Positions 18,903 through 27,094 of a stretch of DNA of 64,000 nt are shown here, in pieces. The position numbers and the translations under genes were made by a program. The notes beneath the pieces were generated by a model. That model saw only the letters and a list, made by a program, of their open reading frames with translations, ran no database searches and had not been told where the DNA came from. The stretch comes from Flavobacterium sp. YJ01 (GTDB lineage Bacteria > Bacteroidota > Bacteroidia > Flavobacteriales > Flavobacteriaceae): assembly GCF_029320955.1 (NCBI RefSeq), contig NZ_CP119757.1, positions 3,162,001 through 3,226,000 of the forward strand. The letters run 5' to 3'. Each line of letters starts with the position of its first letter. The first letter of the stretch is position 1.

Positions 18903-19013
18903 ATTGGTTTTGATTTTTGGTTAAATCGGTTTGTTGAAAATACGAGGCAAGATAATTTATTTCCTGCAAATATTTGAAAATGAAATGTTTTCTAAAGATT
19001 ATTAAAAAATGAG

Positions 19014-19156
19014 TTTCGGAGAGCGATGTATTTATAGAATAATACAGACATTTACAATATAAAGCTCCATCGGAGCGAAATATATGTCGCTCCGCTGGAG
19101 CTTTTTTACATTCGTATAATTTAATTTCTATAAATGTATTGCTTCTCCGAAGCTTT
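19014..19156. repeat. Nested palindromic element, copy 2
   Basis: Homologous to the block at 15.74-15.90 kb: TTTATAGAA, AGACATTTACAATATAAAGC, the GCTCCATCGGAGCGA inner arm facing TCGCTCCGCTGGAGC, TTTTTACATTCGT and TTTCTATAAATGTATTGC occur in the same order. The outer arms TTCGGAG / CTCCGAA close the element. It sits upstream of the AraC-type gene. Confidence 0.85.
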
Positions 19157-19164
19157 TTAATAAC

Positions 19165-19197
19165 AAACCCGACAGGTTTTTAAAACCTGTCGGGTTT
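19165..19197. repeat. Single palindrome, CGACAGG variant
   Basis: 16-bp perfect arms AAACCCGACAGGTTTT / AAAACCTGTCGGGTTT with a one-base centre. It is a relative of the CCTAACAGGTTT palindromes but present once rather than as a pair. It directly abuts the nested element. Confidence 0.85.
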
Positions 19198-19214
19198 AAT
19201 TATTTGAAAACGAA

Positions 19215-19279
19215 TGTCAGGCTGAGCGAAGTCGAAGCCTCTCGTTTATAAAAAGACTTCGACTTCCCTCAGCCTGACA
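19215..19279. repeat. 23-bp inverted repeat (TCAGGCTGAG family), downstream of cvpA
   Basis: Arms 19215-19237 and 19257-19279 pair with a single mismatch. The element ends 7 bases from the CvpA-family stop codon on the minus strand and could act as its transcript end, though no long T run follows. The 18.9-19.29 kb gap is filled by this and the two preceding palindromes. Confidence 0.85.
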
Positions 19280-19286
19280 AAATGAA

Positions 19287-19835
19287 TTATTCTTTGTTTG
19301 TAGTTTCTTCTTTTTCTTGTGGCTTTTGAGAATGTTCTTTTTTAAAAGTCTCATACCATTTTTCAATCGACGGGTATACAAATGCAGCAACTTTCTTTAC
19401 TGGATTATAAAAAATGTAACTATCTAAAGTTTCCTTTTTAGCGAAAGTATTATTGAAATTGATTTTCTCAAACAAAGCGATAAAAATACTCAGAATAAGA
19501 ATGGTTTTTAAAACTCTGAAAAATCCGCCTCCAAGTTTATTCATCCAGCCTAACATAGCAAAATCTGCAATTCCTGTCAATATTTTAGCTAAAAAATAAA
19601 CACCAATTACAACTAAAATAAAAGTCAATATAAAAGCCGTAATCTGAATATTAGTTGGGTTCCAAGAAACATGTTTAGAAATCATCCCTGTCATTAATGA
19701 AGAAAATTTAATAGCAAGATAAATTCCTAATAACAACGAAACAAAAGAAGCGACTTCTACAAAAAGTCCATTTTTAATGCCTTTGTATAAACTAAAAGCC
19801 AAAAGCGCGGCAACAATAATATCAAAAAAACTCAT
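19287..19835 (-). CDS. cvpA: CvpA family membrane protein
   Basis: A 182-residue protein with four predicted membrane segments: near the start (FFDIIVAALLAFSLYKGIKNG), at about residues 29-45, 65-87 (ITAFILTFILVVIGVYFLAKI) and 100-120. The FDIIV...GxxxG start and the second half IADFAMLGWMNKLGGGFFRVLK fit the CvpA/colicin V production family. It ends with a charged cytoplasmic tail (QKPQEKEETTNKE). The biochemical role of the family is poorly defined. A -7 promoter element lies upstream, and the gene is divergent from the 118-aa gene next to pheS. Confidence 0.85.
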   Translation of the reverse strand: MSFFDIIVAALLAFSLYKGIKNGLFVEVASFVSLLLGIYLAIKFSSLMTGMISKHVSWNPTNIQITAFILTFILVVIGVYFLAKILTGIADFAMLGWMNKLGGGFFRVLKTILILSIFIALFEKINFNNTFAKKETLDSYIFYNPVKKVAAFVYPSIEKWYETFKKEHSQKPQEKEETTNKE

Positions 19836-19860
19836 GTTTAGTTTGGTGTTTTATGAGGCG

Positions 19861-19888
19861 CAAATATATATCTTTTTTTAGGTTCAAA
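19861..19888 (-). promoter_or_regulatory. Candidate promoter of cvpA
   Basis: On the minus strand the -7 element TATATTTG (19861-19868) is preceded by TTTG (19885-19888) with a 16-base spacer, slightly short of the usual 19. It is 26 bases upstream of the start codon. Confidence 0.5.
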
Positions 19889-19975
19889 GGCTCATAGTGG
19901 CAAAGGTTCTGAGGTTTTATAGCAGATGTAATTTTATGTGTTTAAATTTTTTAGGGACATTGAATCTGAACTCTG

Positions 19976-19983
19976 TATCTTTG
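19976..19983 (+). promoter_or_regulatory. Candidate -7 element upstream of the 118-aa gene and pheS
   Basis: TATCTTTG fits the Bacteroidota -7 consensus TAnnTTTG. No convincing -33 TTTG at the right distance is visible. The predicted transcript would have an untranslated leader of about 90 bases containing TCAGATTGCGATTCTG-like inverted words. Confidence 0.4.
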
Positions 19984-20078
19984 CAAATCAAAATTTAGAG
20001 TTCAGATTGCGATTCTGCCCCTTCAGAATTGTATTTTCGGCAATCTAAAATCTAAAAACAACAATCTAAAATCATATA

Positions 20079-20435
20079 ATGTCTAGAGATACACAATTAA
20101 AAGAGCGATGGGAAAAGCTCGTTGATATACTTTCCAATCAATTTTCGCAAGGCGAAGATCTAGATTTGGATGCCATAATTTACCTAATCGGAGTGCAGGA
20201 ACTTGGAAAAGTACACCGCGAATTCAAAAAGGATGAAAAGTTAAACCTAATGCATATTGCAATCTGCCGATTATTAGAGCCTTACGGGTTTTACGAATTC
20301 GACTTTTTTGACGCAGAAGGTTGGCCACATTACAAAGTAAAAGAACAATTACCAGCTTTAAAAGCGGGCGAACAATCGGTTTTAATGAAAGAAGCGATTG
20401 TAAATTATTTTTTAGAAAGAAAACTGATAGAATAG
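20079..20435 (+). CDS. Conserved protein of unknown function (118 aa)
   Basis: A soluble, acidic 118-residue protein with no signal peptide or membrane segment. It contains YLIGVQELGK, a helix-rich middle and the motif GFYEFDFFDAEGWPHYKVKE. I do not recognise a named family. It is divergent from cvpA and 128 bases upstream of pheS on the same strand; this placement suggests a housekeeping rather than accessory gene. No function can be given. Confidence 0.75.
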   Translation: MSRDTQLKERWEKLVDILSNQFSQGEDLDLDAIIYLIGVQELGKVHREFKKDEKLNLMHIAICRLLEPYGFYEFDFFDAEGWPHYKVKEQLPALKAGEQSVLMKEAIVNYFLERKLIE

Positions 20436-20563
20436 CAATTTTAGATTTTAGAGTGCAGATTTTAGATTATGGATCGAAGATAATCGTATTCTTTTAAAAT
20501 ACTTCTGACTTCTCACTCCTAACATCTCACTTTTTTATTTAAATTTGTATTCTCAAGAACTGA

Positions 20564-21589
20564 ATGAAAATGATAGATAAGATTAAAGATTATATTGGGG
20601 AAGCCCAATCTTTTTCAACTGAAAACAAAGAAGAACTAGAAGCATTCCGTATAAAATTCTTAGGAAAAAAAGGTGTTTTAAATGATTTTTTCGCAGAATT
20701 TAAAAACGTTCCAAACGATCAGAAAAAAGAATTTGGACAAGTTATAAATGCATTGAAAAATGCAGCTGAAGAAAAAGTTAAGTCGATTGTTGAAACTTTA
20801 GAAAGCAAAGAAGAGTCAAAAGGAATTTTTGGAGACTTAACTCGTGCGGCAGAACCTGTAATTATTGGTTCTCGTCATCCAATTTCTATCGTTAAAAATC
20901 AGATTATAGATATTTTTGCCAATATCGGATTCAACGTTTCTGAAGGACCAGAAATCGAAGACGATTGGCATAATTTTACAGCATTGAATTTGCCAGAATA
21001 TCATCCGGCAAGAGACATGCAGGATACGTTTTTCATTCAGACCAATCCTGATGTTTTGTTGCGTACGCATACATCATCAGTTCAGGTGCGTTATATGGAA
21101 AATCATAAACCGCCAATTCGTACGATTTCTCCAGGACGTGTTTTTCGTAATGAAGCGATTTCATCTCGTTCGCACTGTATTTTCCATCAAGTGGAAGGAT
21201 TGTACATTGATAAAGATGTTTCTTTCGCCGATTTGAAGCAGACTTTGCTTTATTTCACAAAAGAAATGTTCGGAAAATCTAAGATTCGTCTCCGCCCGTC
21301 TTATTTCCCATTTACAGAACCAAGTGCTGAAATTGATATTTATTGGGGTTTAAAAACTGAAACCGATTATCGTATCACTAAAGGAACAGGCTGGTTAGAA
21401 ATTGGAGGTTGCGGAATGGTAGATCCAAATGTTCTTAAAAACTGTGACATCAATCCAGATGAATACAACGGATTTGCTTTCGGAATGGGAGTAGAGCGTA
21501 TTGCAATGCTTTTATACCAAATTGGCGATATCCGTATGTTTTATGAAAATGATGTTCGTTTCTTAGAGCAGTTTAAAGCAAATATTTAA
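20564..21589 (+). CDS. pheS: Phenylalanine-tRNA ligase alpha subunit
   Basis: A 341-residue protein (339 if the second ATG at 20570 is used). The N-terminal coiled-coil tRNA-binding arm covers about residues 1-90. The class II synthetase core follows, with motif 1 [16 protein letters not shown], motif 2 [22 protein letters not shown] and motif 3 [14 protein letters not shown]. It pairs with PheT to attach phenylalanine to its tRNA; pheT is not in the window, which is usual since the genes are often apart in Bacteroidota. Length is normal for the family. Confidence 0.97.
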   Translation: MKMIDKIKDYIGEAQSFSTENKEELEAFRIKFLGKKGVLNDFFAEFKNVPNDQKKEFGQVINALKNAAEEKVKSIVETLESKEESKGIFGDLTRAAEPVIIGSRHPISIVKNQIIDIFANIGFNVSEGPEIEDDWHNFTALNLPEYHPARDMQDTFFIQTNPDVLLRTHTSSVQVRYMENHKPPIRTISPGRVFRNEAISSRSHCIFHQVEGLYIDKDVSFADLKQTLLYFTKEMFGKSKIRLRPSYFPFTEPSAEIDIYWGLKTETDYRITKGTGWLEIGGCGMVDPNVLKNCDINPDEYNGFAFGMGVERIAMLLYQIGDIRMFYENDVRFLEQFKANI

Positions 21590-21605
21590 TTTAAGTCATA
21601 AAGTT

Positions 21606-21672
21606 GTAAAGTCGAAAGTCAAAAGTCTCAGAGTGATGGTTTTTGACTTTCGACTTTCGACTTTAAAACTTT
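21606..21672. repeat. Inverted repeat of GTCGAAAGTC words after pheS
   Basis: AAAGTCGAAAGTCAAAAGT (about 21608-21626) faces GACTTTCGACTTTCGACTTT (about 21645-21664). The element sits between pheS and the next + strand gene and ends close to that gene's start at 21681. It is one of several word-like intergenic hairpins in the window. Confidence 0.7.
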
Positions 21673-21680
21673 TGACTCAT

Positions 21681-22088
21681 ATGAAAAAAGATATAGTAAT
21701 TCCAGAAGTCGAAAATGTATTTCTAGCCGCAGTGCAGGAATGGAGCGACGATTTTATGGAAAAAGTGTGGTACGCTTATTTAGTAAACGATAGTGATTTT
21801 AATTTAGACAGCGTAATGGTAGTTTCTAAAGCTTTTGGAACTATTGATGGTGAAATGAAAAAGACTTCAATTCTGCGTCATGCATTTGTTGAGGTTCCTT
21901 CGGTTTCTGTTGTAAAAATAGAATTGGTCGAGAAAAGCCTTTTAGTACTTAACAACGAATTCATGGTAACGTTTTTCATCGGAAATACTTTGTACGATAA
22001 GAAGTTCATTTTTAAAGCCAATTCGCTTGACGAAAATAAAATGGAAGAAGTGCCGATTTTGTTTGTGGATGGGGTTATGGTGAAGTAG
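21681..22088 (+). CDS. Conserved protein of unknown function (135 aa)
   Basis: A 135-residue soluble protein. I place the start at the ATG at 21681 (MKKDIVIPEVENVFLAAV) because the 16 codons upstream are encoded by the repeat element. It has a mixed alpha/beta composition with the segments VWYAYLVNDSDFNLDSVMVVS and FMVTFFIGNTLYDKKF. I do not recognise the family and there is no signal peptide or membrane segment. It is followed by a strong terminator and is convergent with gpsA. Confidence 0.75.
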   Translation: MKKDIVIPEVENVFLAAVQEWSDDFMEKVWYAYLVNDSDFNLDSVMVVSKAFGTIDGEMKKTSILRHAFVEVPSVSVVKIELVEKSLLVLNNEFMVTFFIGNTLYDKKFIFKANSLDENKMEEVPILFVDGVMVK

Positions 22089-22146
22089 GGAAAAGAGGCA
22101 AGAAGAAAGAGAAAAGACTAGACTAGACTTAAATAGAATAAAGAAG

Positions 22147-22186
22147 AAAGAGCCAAGGCTGAAATTCAGTTTGGCTCTTTTTTTTA
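22147..22186 (+). terminator. Rho-independent terminator between the 135-aa gene and gpsA
   Basis: A 10-bp stem AAAGAGCCAA / TTGGCTCTTT (22147-22156, 22171-22180) is followed by a long T run. The inner GCTGAAATTCAG extends the hairpin. Confidence 0.88.
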
Positions 22187-22231
22187 TTTTTAAGATAAGT
22201 CTTAGTTCTTGATTCTTTTCACTAAAAAAAA

Positions 22232-23227
22232 TCAATCCAAAGATTCAGTCAATTTTCTGAAAACAGATTTTGCATCTTTTCCTTCATATAAAACGGCATA
22301 AACTGCGTCGATAATTGGCGTTTTAGCTCCGTAACCTTGATTTAATTTATAAGCACTTTTGGTAGCATAATAACCTTCTGCAACCATACTCATTTCCATC
22401 ATGGCACTTTTTACGGTATAACCTTTTCCGATCATATTTCCGAACATTCTATTTCTAGAGAAAACAGAATATCCTGTCACTAATAAATCGCCCAAATAAG
22501 CCGAATCATTAATGTTACGCTTCATTTTATGTACTTTTCTAATGAATTTCTTCATTTCGCGAATCGCATTACTCATCAAAACGGATTGAAAGTTATCGCC
22601 ATAACCTAAACCATGAGCAATTCCGGCAGCGATAGAGTAAATATTCTTTAGCATTGCCGCATATTCAGTTCCGATAATATCGTCTGAAATTTTTGCTTTA
22701 ATGTAATTTCCAGAAAGTGTTTTAGCAACCGTTTTTGCTTTGTCGGGATCTCCACAGGCAATTGTTAGATAAGAAAGTCTTTCTAATGCCACTTCCTCAG
22801 CGTGACACGGACCTGTAATTACTCCGATATTGTAATATGGAATATCATATTGAATATGAAAATGTTCACCAACAATTAAACTAGTTTCAGGAACAATTCC
22901 TTTAATAGCAGAAAAAATAATTTTATCTGCTAAAGAAACCGTCATATTCTTTAATTCGGCATCTAAGAAAGCAGACGGAATTGCAAAAATGATATAATCT
23001 GCATATTCTATCGCTTCGTTTATATTATTGGTTAATTTGAGTTTTTTGGTGTCAAATTCAACAGAACTTAAATAGTTCGGATTGTGTTTGTACTTCTGTA
23101 TATGCTCGATTGCCGAATCATTACGCATATACCATGCAATTTCTGAAAGATTAACGCATAACATTTTCGCAATTGCCGTTGCCCAGCTTCCACCACCAAT
23201 CACTGCAAATTTTAATTTTTCGCTCAT
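22232..23227 (-). CDS. gpsA: Glycerol-3-phosphate dehydrogenase [NAD(P)+]
   Basis: A 331-residue cytoplasmic enzyme that makes sn-glycerol 3-phosphate from dihydroxyacetone phosphate for phospholipid synthesis. The Rossmann nucleotide-binding motif VIGGGSWATAIAKML is at residues 8-22. Further family marks are FAIPSAF, GPCHAEEVA, the catalytic Lys region AAMLKNIYSIAAGIAHGLGYGDN, and the C-terminal substrate-binding SRNRMFG and YEGK segments. Length is normal. It has its own promoter with both elements visible. Confidence 0.96.
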   Translation of the reverse strand: MSEKLKFAVIGGGSWATAIAKMLCVNLSEIAWYMRNDSAIEHIQKYKHNPNYLSSVEFDTKKLKLTNNINEAIEYADYIIFAIPSAFLDAELKNMTVSLADKIIFSAIKGIVPETSLIVGEHFHIQYDIPYYNIGVITGPCHAEEVALERLSYLTIACGDPDKAKTVAKTLSGNYIKAKISDDIIGTEYAAMLKNIYSIAAGIAHGLGYGDNFQSVLMSNAIREMKKFIRKVHKMKRNINDSAYLGDLLVTGYSVFSRNRMFGNMIGKGYTVKSAMMEMSMVAEGYYATKSAYKLNQGYGAKTPIIDAVYAVLYEGKDAKSVFRKLTESLD

Positions 23228-23245
23228 TATTTTAATAATTTAAAA

Positions 23246-23278
23246 CAAAAGTACTTAATAATGTGCTAATAAAGCAAA
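23246..23278 (-). promoter_or_regulatory. Promoter of gpsA
   Basis: On the minus strand TTTG (23275-23278), a 21-base spacer and TACTTTTG (23246-23253) fit the Bacteroidota sigma factor consensus. The -7 element ends 18 bases before the gpsA start codon. Confidence 0.7.
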
Positions 23279-23461
23279 ACCTCATTTAAGAAATTTGAAA
23301 AAAGCCTTTAATAACAATGACTTTCAAGATATTTTACTTTTTAAATATTTTTTTTCAATACCATGCAATAAATTTATGCAGCATACGTTGTAATACTTTA
23401 TAAATTAGAATTTTAATGAATTTAGAAGGAATTGAGTTAGTTAGTTTTGTTTTAGTATTTT
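23279..23461. other. AT-rich intergenic stretch, no gene seen
   Basis: Between the gpsA promoter and the terminator of the alcohol dehydrogenase gene I see only AT-rich sequence. It includes a small palindrome TGCAATAAATTTATGCA near 23364 and a TAGTTTTG box at 23442-23449 (+). No open frame of interest is present. Confidence 0.5.
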
Positions 23462-23503
23462 AAAAAGGCGTTCCTAAATTTATTAAGAACGCCTTTTTTT
23501 ATG
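23462..23503 (-). terminator. Bidirectional terminator downstream of the alcohol dehydrogenase gene
   Basis: A 12-bp perfect stem AAAAAGGCGTTC / GAACGCCTTTTT (23462-23473 with 23488-23499). T runs are present on both strands, strongest on the + strand. On the minus strand it follows the alcohol dehydrogenase gene by about 60 bases. Confidence 0.8.
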
Positions 23504-23559
23504 AAATTCCAATATACTGAGATTGGAATTTGGAATTTTAAAAATTTGGAATTTATCCT

Positions 23560-24717
23560 TTAATAACTAAGTTCAACAATAGATTTCACTTTATCTAAAG
23601 TTACTAATTGCTTTTCTCCTAAACCTTTCCAACCTCTTTCTTCAAAACGATTTACAATAAAATCTGCTGTGTTAGAATAGTCGTTTGTATATTGTGAAAG
23701 TTTCGTGTCCATTCCCATTGTATGGAAAAATGCTACGGTTTTGTTGATTGCTTCTTTTGCAACTTCTTCATCAGAACCTGTTAAGTTGAAAATTCGTCTT
23801 CCGTATTGTGCTAATTTTCCTTTTTTACTTTCAAACATTACCGTGTACAAACTCGGACCGATAATCGCCAAAGTTCTAGCGTGATCAATTTCGTAAAGAG
23901 CCGTCAATTCATGCCCAATCATGTGAGTTGCCCAATCGCTTGGAACACCTTTCTGAATTAATCCGTTTAACGCCATTGTACAGCTCCACATAAAATTAGA
24001 TGCCAAAGTATAATCTGTCGGATTTTGTACAACGCCTGGACCAACTTCAATTAAAGTCTGCAATATTCCCTCTGCAATTCTGTCTTGTAGAAAAGCATCT
24101 GTTGGATATGTTAAATATTGTTCCATAACGTGAGTAAATGCATCTACAACACCATTTTCAAGTTGTCTTTTCGGTAAAGAAGCAATTACAGTTGGATCGC
24201 AAATGGAGAATTGCGGAAACAAAGCGCTTCCGCCAGAAGATAATTTTTCTTGAGTCGCTTCAATTGTTACCACATATCCAGAATTCATTTCGCTTCCTGT
24301 TGCTGGAAGTGTCAAAATAGTTCCAAACGGCAATGCATTTTCTTTAATTAAAATTCTTTTTTGTAGAATGTCAATCGGATTTCCTTCAAAATTAACGGCT
24401 CCAGAAATAAATTTCACACCGTCAATTACTGATCCGCCACCGACTGCCAGAATAAAATCAATTTTTTCTGTTTTGATAACTTCAACAGCTTTCATCAAAG
24501 TTTCGAATCTCGGATTTGGTTCAATTCCGCCAAATTCTACAATTTCAAAACCTTTAAGATTTTGGATTACTTGATCGTAAATTCCGTTTTTAAAAATACT
24601 TCCACCACCATAAGCCAATAATATTTTAGCATTTTTTGGAACTAAAGTCGAAAGTTTTTCAATTTGTCCTTTTCCGAAGATTAAATTTGTCGGATTATAT
24701 AATTCAAAGTTTAGCAT
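23560..24717 (-). CDS. Iron-containing alcohol dehydrogenase
   Basis: A 385-residue soluble protein of the group III (iron) alcohol dehydrogenase family, close to NADPH-dependent YqhD/BdhA aldehyde reductases by pattern. The nucleotide-binding GGGSVIDGVKFI is at about residue 94. Metal-binding residues are visible in DAFTHVMEQY and in the MIGHELTALYEIDHARTLAI segment (two His). The likely reaction is reduction of short-chain aldehydes to alcohols. It is preceded by a word-like inverted repeat rather than a clear promoter. Substrate cannot be read from sequence. Confidence 0.92.
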   Translation of the reverse strand: MLNFELYNPTNLIFGKGQIEKLSTLVPKNAKILLAYGGGSIFKNGIYDQVIQNLKGFEIVEFGGIEPNPRFETLMKAVEVIKTEKIDFILAVGGGSVIDGVKFISGAVNFEGNPIDILQKRILIKENALPFGTILTLPATGSEMNSGYVVTIEATQEKLSSGGSALFPQFSICDPTVIASLPKRQLENGVVDAFTHVMEQYLTYPTDAFLQDRIAEGILQTLIEVGPGVVQNPTDYTLASNFMWSCTMALNGLIQKGVPSDWATHMIGHELTALYEIDHARTLAIIGPSLYTVMFESKKGKLAQYGRRIFNLTGSDEEVAKEAINKTVAFFHTMGMDTKLSQYTNDYSNTADFIVNRFEERGWKGLGEKQLVTLDKVKSIVELSY

Positions 24718-24733
24718 TTTTTTTTAGAGTTTC

Positions 24734-24862
24734 TAAGATGCTAAGAAACTGAGTTAGTAAGTTTTTTAGCATCGGGTGATTTTATTATTTTAATTTTTTG
24801 ATAAAATCTAAATTACCAAAAGAAAAACTTAGTTTCTTAGCAACTTAGAATCTTAGCATCTT
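24734..24862. repeat. Word-like imperfect inverted repeat (CTAAGAAACT family)
   Basis: AGATGCTAAGAAACTGAG on the left (from about 24737) faces a reverse-complement region CTTAGTTTCTTAGCAACTTAG and TCTTAGCATCT ending at 24862. The block fills the gap between the DJ-1 family gene and the alcohol dehydrogenase gene. Confidence 0.7.
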
Positions 24863-24864
24863 TT

Positions 24865-25626
24865 TTAATTCAATTTGTGAAGCAATTTTCCAGCCACTAA
24901 TTTCGATGAAGCTGGATTTTGTCCTGTAATTAAAAGTCCGTCTTCAACAGCGTGCGGTTGCCAGTTTGGACCTTTAGAAAAAATTCCTCCGTTTGATGCT
25001 AAAGCATCTTCCAATAAAAACGGAACTACTTTTGTCAAACCTACAGCTTCTTCTTCTTCGTTAGTAAAACCAGTTATTTTTTTACCTTTTACTAGATATT
25101 GTCCATCAACTTTTACGTTTTTCAGAACGGCAGGAGCGTGACAAACAAAAGCAACTGGTTTTTTGTGCGTGTAGAAAGATTCAATTAAAGCAATCGAACT
25201 TCTGTCTTCAACCAAATCCCAAAGCGGACCGTGACCTCCTGGATAAAATACTGCGTCGTAATCTTTTTGATCAACTGTATAAAGCTTTAAAGTATTTTTT
25301 AATTTTTCTTGCAAAACTTTGTCAGTATCAAAACGTTTGGTGTCTTCGGTTGCCGAAGCCGGATCGGCACTTTTTGGATCAATTGGCGGTTGTCCTCCAA
25401 GCGGAGAAGCAATTGTTATTTCAACGCCTTGATCCAGTAATTCATAATATGGTGCAGCAAATTCTTCTGACCAAAATCCTGTTTTTTCTCCTGTATTGCC
25501 CAGTTTATCATTACTGGTAACAACAAATAAGACTTTTTTCATACTTTTTTTATTAGACTTTTGAGCCTCAGCAGAAATGCTTACGGCTGTAAATGCAATT
25601 ATTGCGAGTAATGCTATTTTCTTCAT
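24865..25626 (-). CDS. DJ-1/PfpI family protein (Hsp31-like), exported
   Basis: A 253-residue protein with a signal-peptide-like start (KKIALLAIIAFTAVSISAEAQ, residues 2-22), so probably periplasmic. The DJ-1/PfpI domain has the nucleophile elbow AFVCHAPAV with Cys162 followed by His163, and an upstream acidic motif FWSEEFAAPYY. This combination matches class I glutamine amidotransferase-like proteins of the Hsp31 type, which act as glyoxalase III or deglycase/chaperone. The family usually works in the cytoplasm, so the leader peptide is notable. It is divergent from a LysR-type regulator with 85 bases between start codons. Confidence 0.88.
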   Translation of the reverse strand: MKKIALLAIIAFTAVSISAEAQKSNKKSMKKVLFVVTSNDKLGNTGEKTGFWSEEFAAPYYELLDQGVEITIASPLGGQPPIDPKSADPASATEDTKRFDTDKVLQEKLKNTLKLYTVDQKDYDAVFYPGGHGPLWDLVEDRSSIALIESFYTHKKPVAFVCHAPAVLKNVKVDGQYLVKGKKITGFTNEEEEAVGLTKVVPFLLEDALASNGGIFSKGPNWQPHAVEDGLLITGQNPASSKLVAGKLLHKLN

Positions 25627-25642
25627 AAGATTAAATTTTCAA

Positions 25643-25692
25643 CAAATTTACGTCTTATGTGATATCAGTAAAAATAAAATAAACTATGTTTG
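25643..25692. promoter_or_regulatory. Divergent promoter region, DJ-1 family gene and lysR
   Basis: On the minus strand TAAATTTG (25643-25650) lies 17 bases from the DJ-1 family start. On the + strand TATGTTTG (25685-25692) lies 20 bases from the LysR start. The two promoters would share the region 25651-25684, which contains TTACGTCTTATGTGATATC; this is where a LysR operator would be expected. No strict T-N11-A site is certain. Confidence 0.5.
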
Positions 25693-25711
25693 TTATAAAT
25701 ATATTTATATC

Positions 25712-26617
25712 ATGGTAAATCTAGAATGGTACAGAACTTTTAAGGCAGTTTACAAAAACGGTAATTTTTCAGTGGCTGCGAAGGAATTATTTATGAGTCA
25801 GCCAGCGGTTAGTCAGCAGATTTCAATGCTTGAGGCGCACGTCGGAAATAAATTATTTAACCGGAAATCGAAAGGAGTTGAGCCAACCGAATATGCTAAG
25901 TTACTGAATAATTTGATAATAGACGCGTTGGAAAGGCTTGAAAATGTAGAAACTAGCTTTCGAACCAAAGCTGAAGATGCCAATCGATTAATTTCGGTGG
26001 GTATTTCAAAACATCTTTTTGATTGTGTTGGCGATCTCCTTATTTCGAAATTTGATTTAATCGATTTCACTTTCGCAGAAAATGAAGAACTTTTTTCATT
26101 AGTAGACGCTAAAAAACTCGATTTTGCCATTACGACAAAAAGGTTCGATACTTTTGATACTACTTACGAAATTGTTGGAAAAATCAAATTGATATTGGTC
26201 GCGCCAACAACTTTGGATATAACAGAATTTCGCCAAAGGCTAAAAGCTGATAATTATACAGAAATAGAGCAATGGCTTAACGGGCAAAAATGGTATAGTC
26301 ATGACGCTCGTATTCCGCACATAAAAGTATTTTGGCTTCACGCTTTTAATAAAAAAAGACCTTCTATGGTTCCCAATTATATTATTCCTTCAGAATCTGA
26401 AATGTTGCGACTTTTGGCTAAAAATGAAGGAGTTGCGGCAACATGGAATTGTAACGCCAGAAAATTAATTAAAGAAAATAAATTGCAATTGGTTTGGAAT
26501 AGTTTTCACGTTCCAGAGGAATTTGTGTATTTATTAACGGCAAAGAATACCAATTCAAATTCTTTTTTCGAAACCATTGCTAAAGAGTTAAAACTGTTTT
26601 TCGGTAATAGATTGTAA
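25712..26617 (+). CDS. LysR-family transcriptional regulator
   Basis: A 301-residue protein, started at the ATG at 25712 because the helix-turn-helix begins at once (NLEWYRTFKAVYKNGNFSVAAKELFMSQPAVSQQISMLE); the open frame upstream covers the divergent promoter region. The N-terminal winged helix covers about residues 1-65 and the effector-binding domain covers the rest. Divergent placement next to the DJ-1 family gene is the classic LysR arrangement, so that gene is its likely target. The inducer is unknown. Confidence 0.9.
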   Translation: MVNLEWYRTFKAVYKNGNFSVAAKELFMSQPAVSQQISMLEAHVGNKLFNRKSKGVEPTEYAKLLNNLIIDALERLENVETSFRTKAEDANRLISVGISKHLFDCVGDLLISKFDLIDFTFAENEELFSLVDAKKLDFAITTKRFDTFDTTYEIVGKIKLILVAPTTLDITEFRQRLKADNYTEIEQWLNGQKWYSHDARIPHIKVFWLHAFNKKRPSMVPNYIIPSESEMLRLLAKNEGVAATWNCNARKLIKENKLQLVWNSFHVPEEFVYLLTAKNTNSNSFFETIAKELKLFFGNRL

Positions 26618-26638
26618 TAACTTATTGTAATTCAGTAG

Positions 26639-26673
26639 TTTGTTTTTTTTTTATTGAAAAAAGAATAACTTTG
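26639..26673 (+). promoter_or_regulatory. Candidate promoter of the PKD lipoprotein gene
   Basis: TTTG (26639-26642), a 23-base spacer and TAACTTTG (26666-26673). The spacer is longer than usual. The start codon is 27 bases downstream. Confidence 0.5.
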
Positions 26674-26700
26674 ATAAGTAAATTCCTAAACAAACAAATT

Positions 26701-27072
26701 ATGAAAAAGATCGCGACAGTTTTGATGATTACCATCGTGTTTTTTATGAGCAATTCTTGCAGTAAAAGCGATGATGAAGCAATAGTAGATTGTTTTGGTG
26801 ATTCAATATTAACCGAACTAAAGCACACTGCTGACGGAACAAATTCAAAAATAATTAATTACTCCATTCAATATAGCGGAGAGAATACCGTAACCTCTGT
26901 AAAATGGACTTTTGGCGACGGAACTCCAGCTCAAACAATAAATAGTGCGACCGGTGCGGTTTCTCATACTTACAGTGCCGCAGGAACTTTTGAAGTTAAA
27001 GCAGATGTAACGCTTAAAAAAGGAGGCGGAAGCTGTACTGTTAGTCCAAAGAAAAGTGTAACAGTGAACTAA
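26701..27072 (+). CDS. PKD-domain lipoprotein
   Basis: A 123-residue protein, started at ATG 26701 because of its lipoprotein signal (VFFMSNSCSKSD, Cys about residue 20); ten codons of open frame upstream overlap the promoter. Most of the mature part is one PKD domain, shown by VKWTFGDGTPAQ and the HTYSAAGTFEVKADV strand. PKD domains are non-catalytic surface-protein modules that often mediate binding. A single-domain lipoprotein like this gives no specific function. The gene is bounded downstream by a perfect 21-bp inverted repeat. Confidence 0.85.
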   Translation: MKKIATVLMITIVFFMSNSCSKSDDEAIVDCFGDSILTELKHTADGTNSKIINYSIQYSGENTVTSVKWTFGDGTPAQTINSATGAVSHTYSAAGTFEVKADVTLKKGGGSCTVSPKKSVTVN

Positions 27073-27094
27073 AACACTACAAGTAAAAAATAAT

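Noticed and set aside
25577..25711. 45-residue N-terminal extension of the LysR regulator
   Set aside because: It would overlap the divergent gene and promoter region; the helix-turn-helix starts at ATG 25712.
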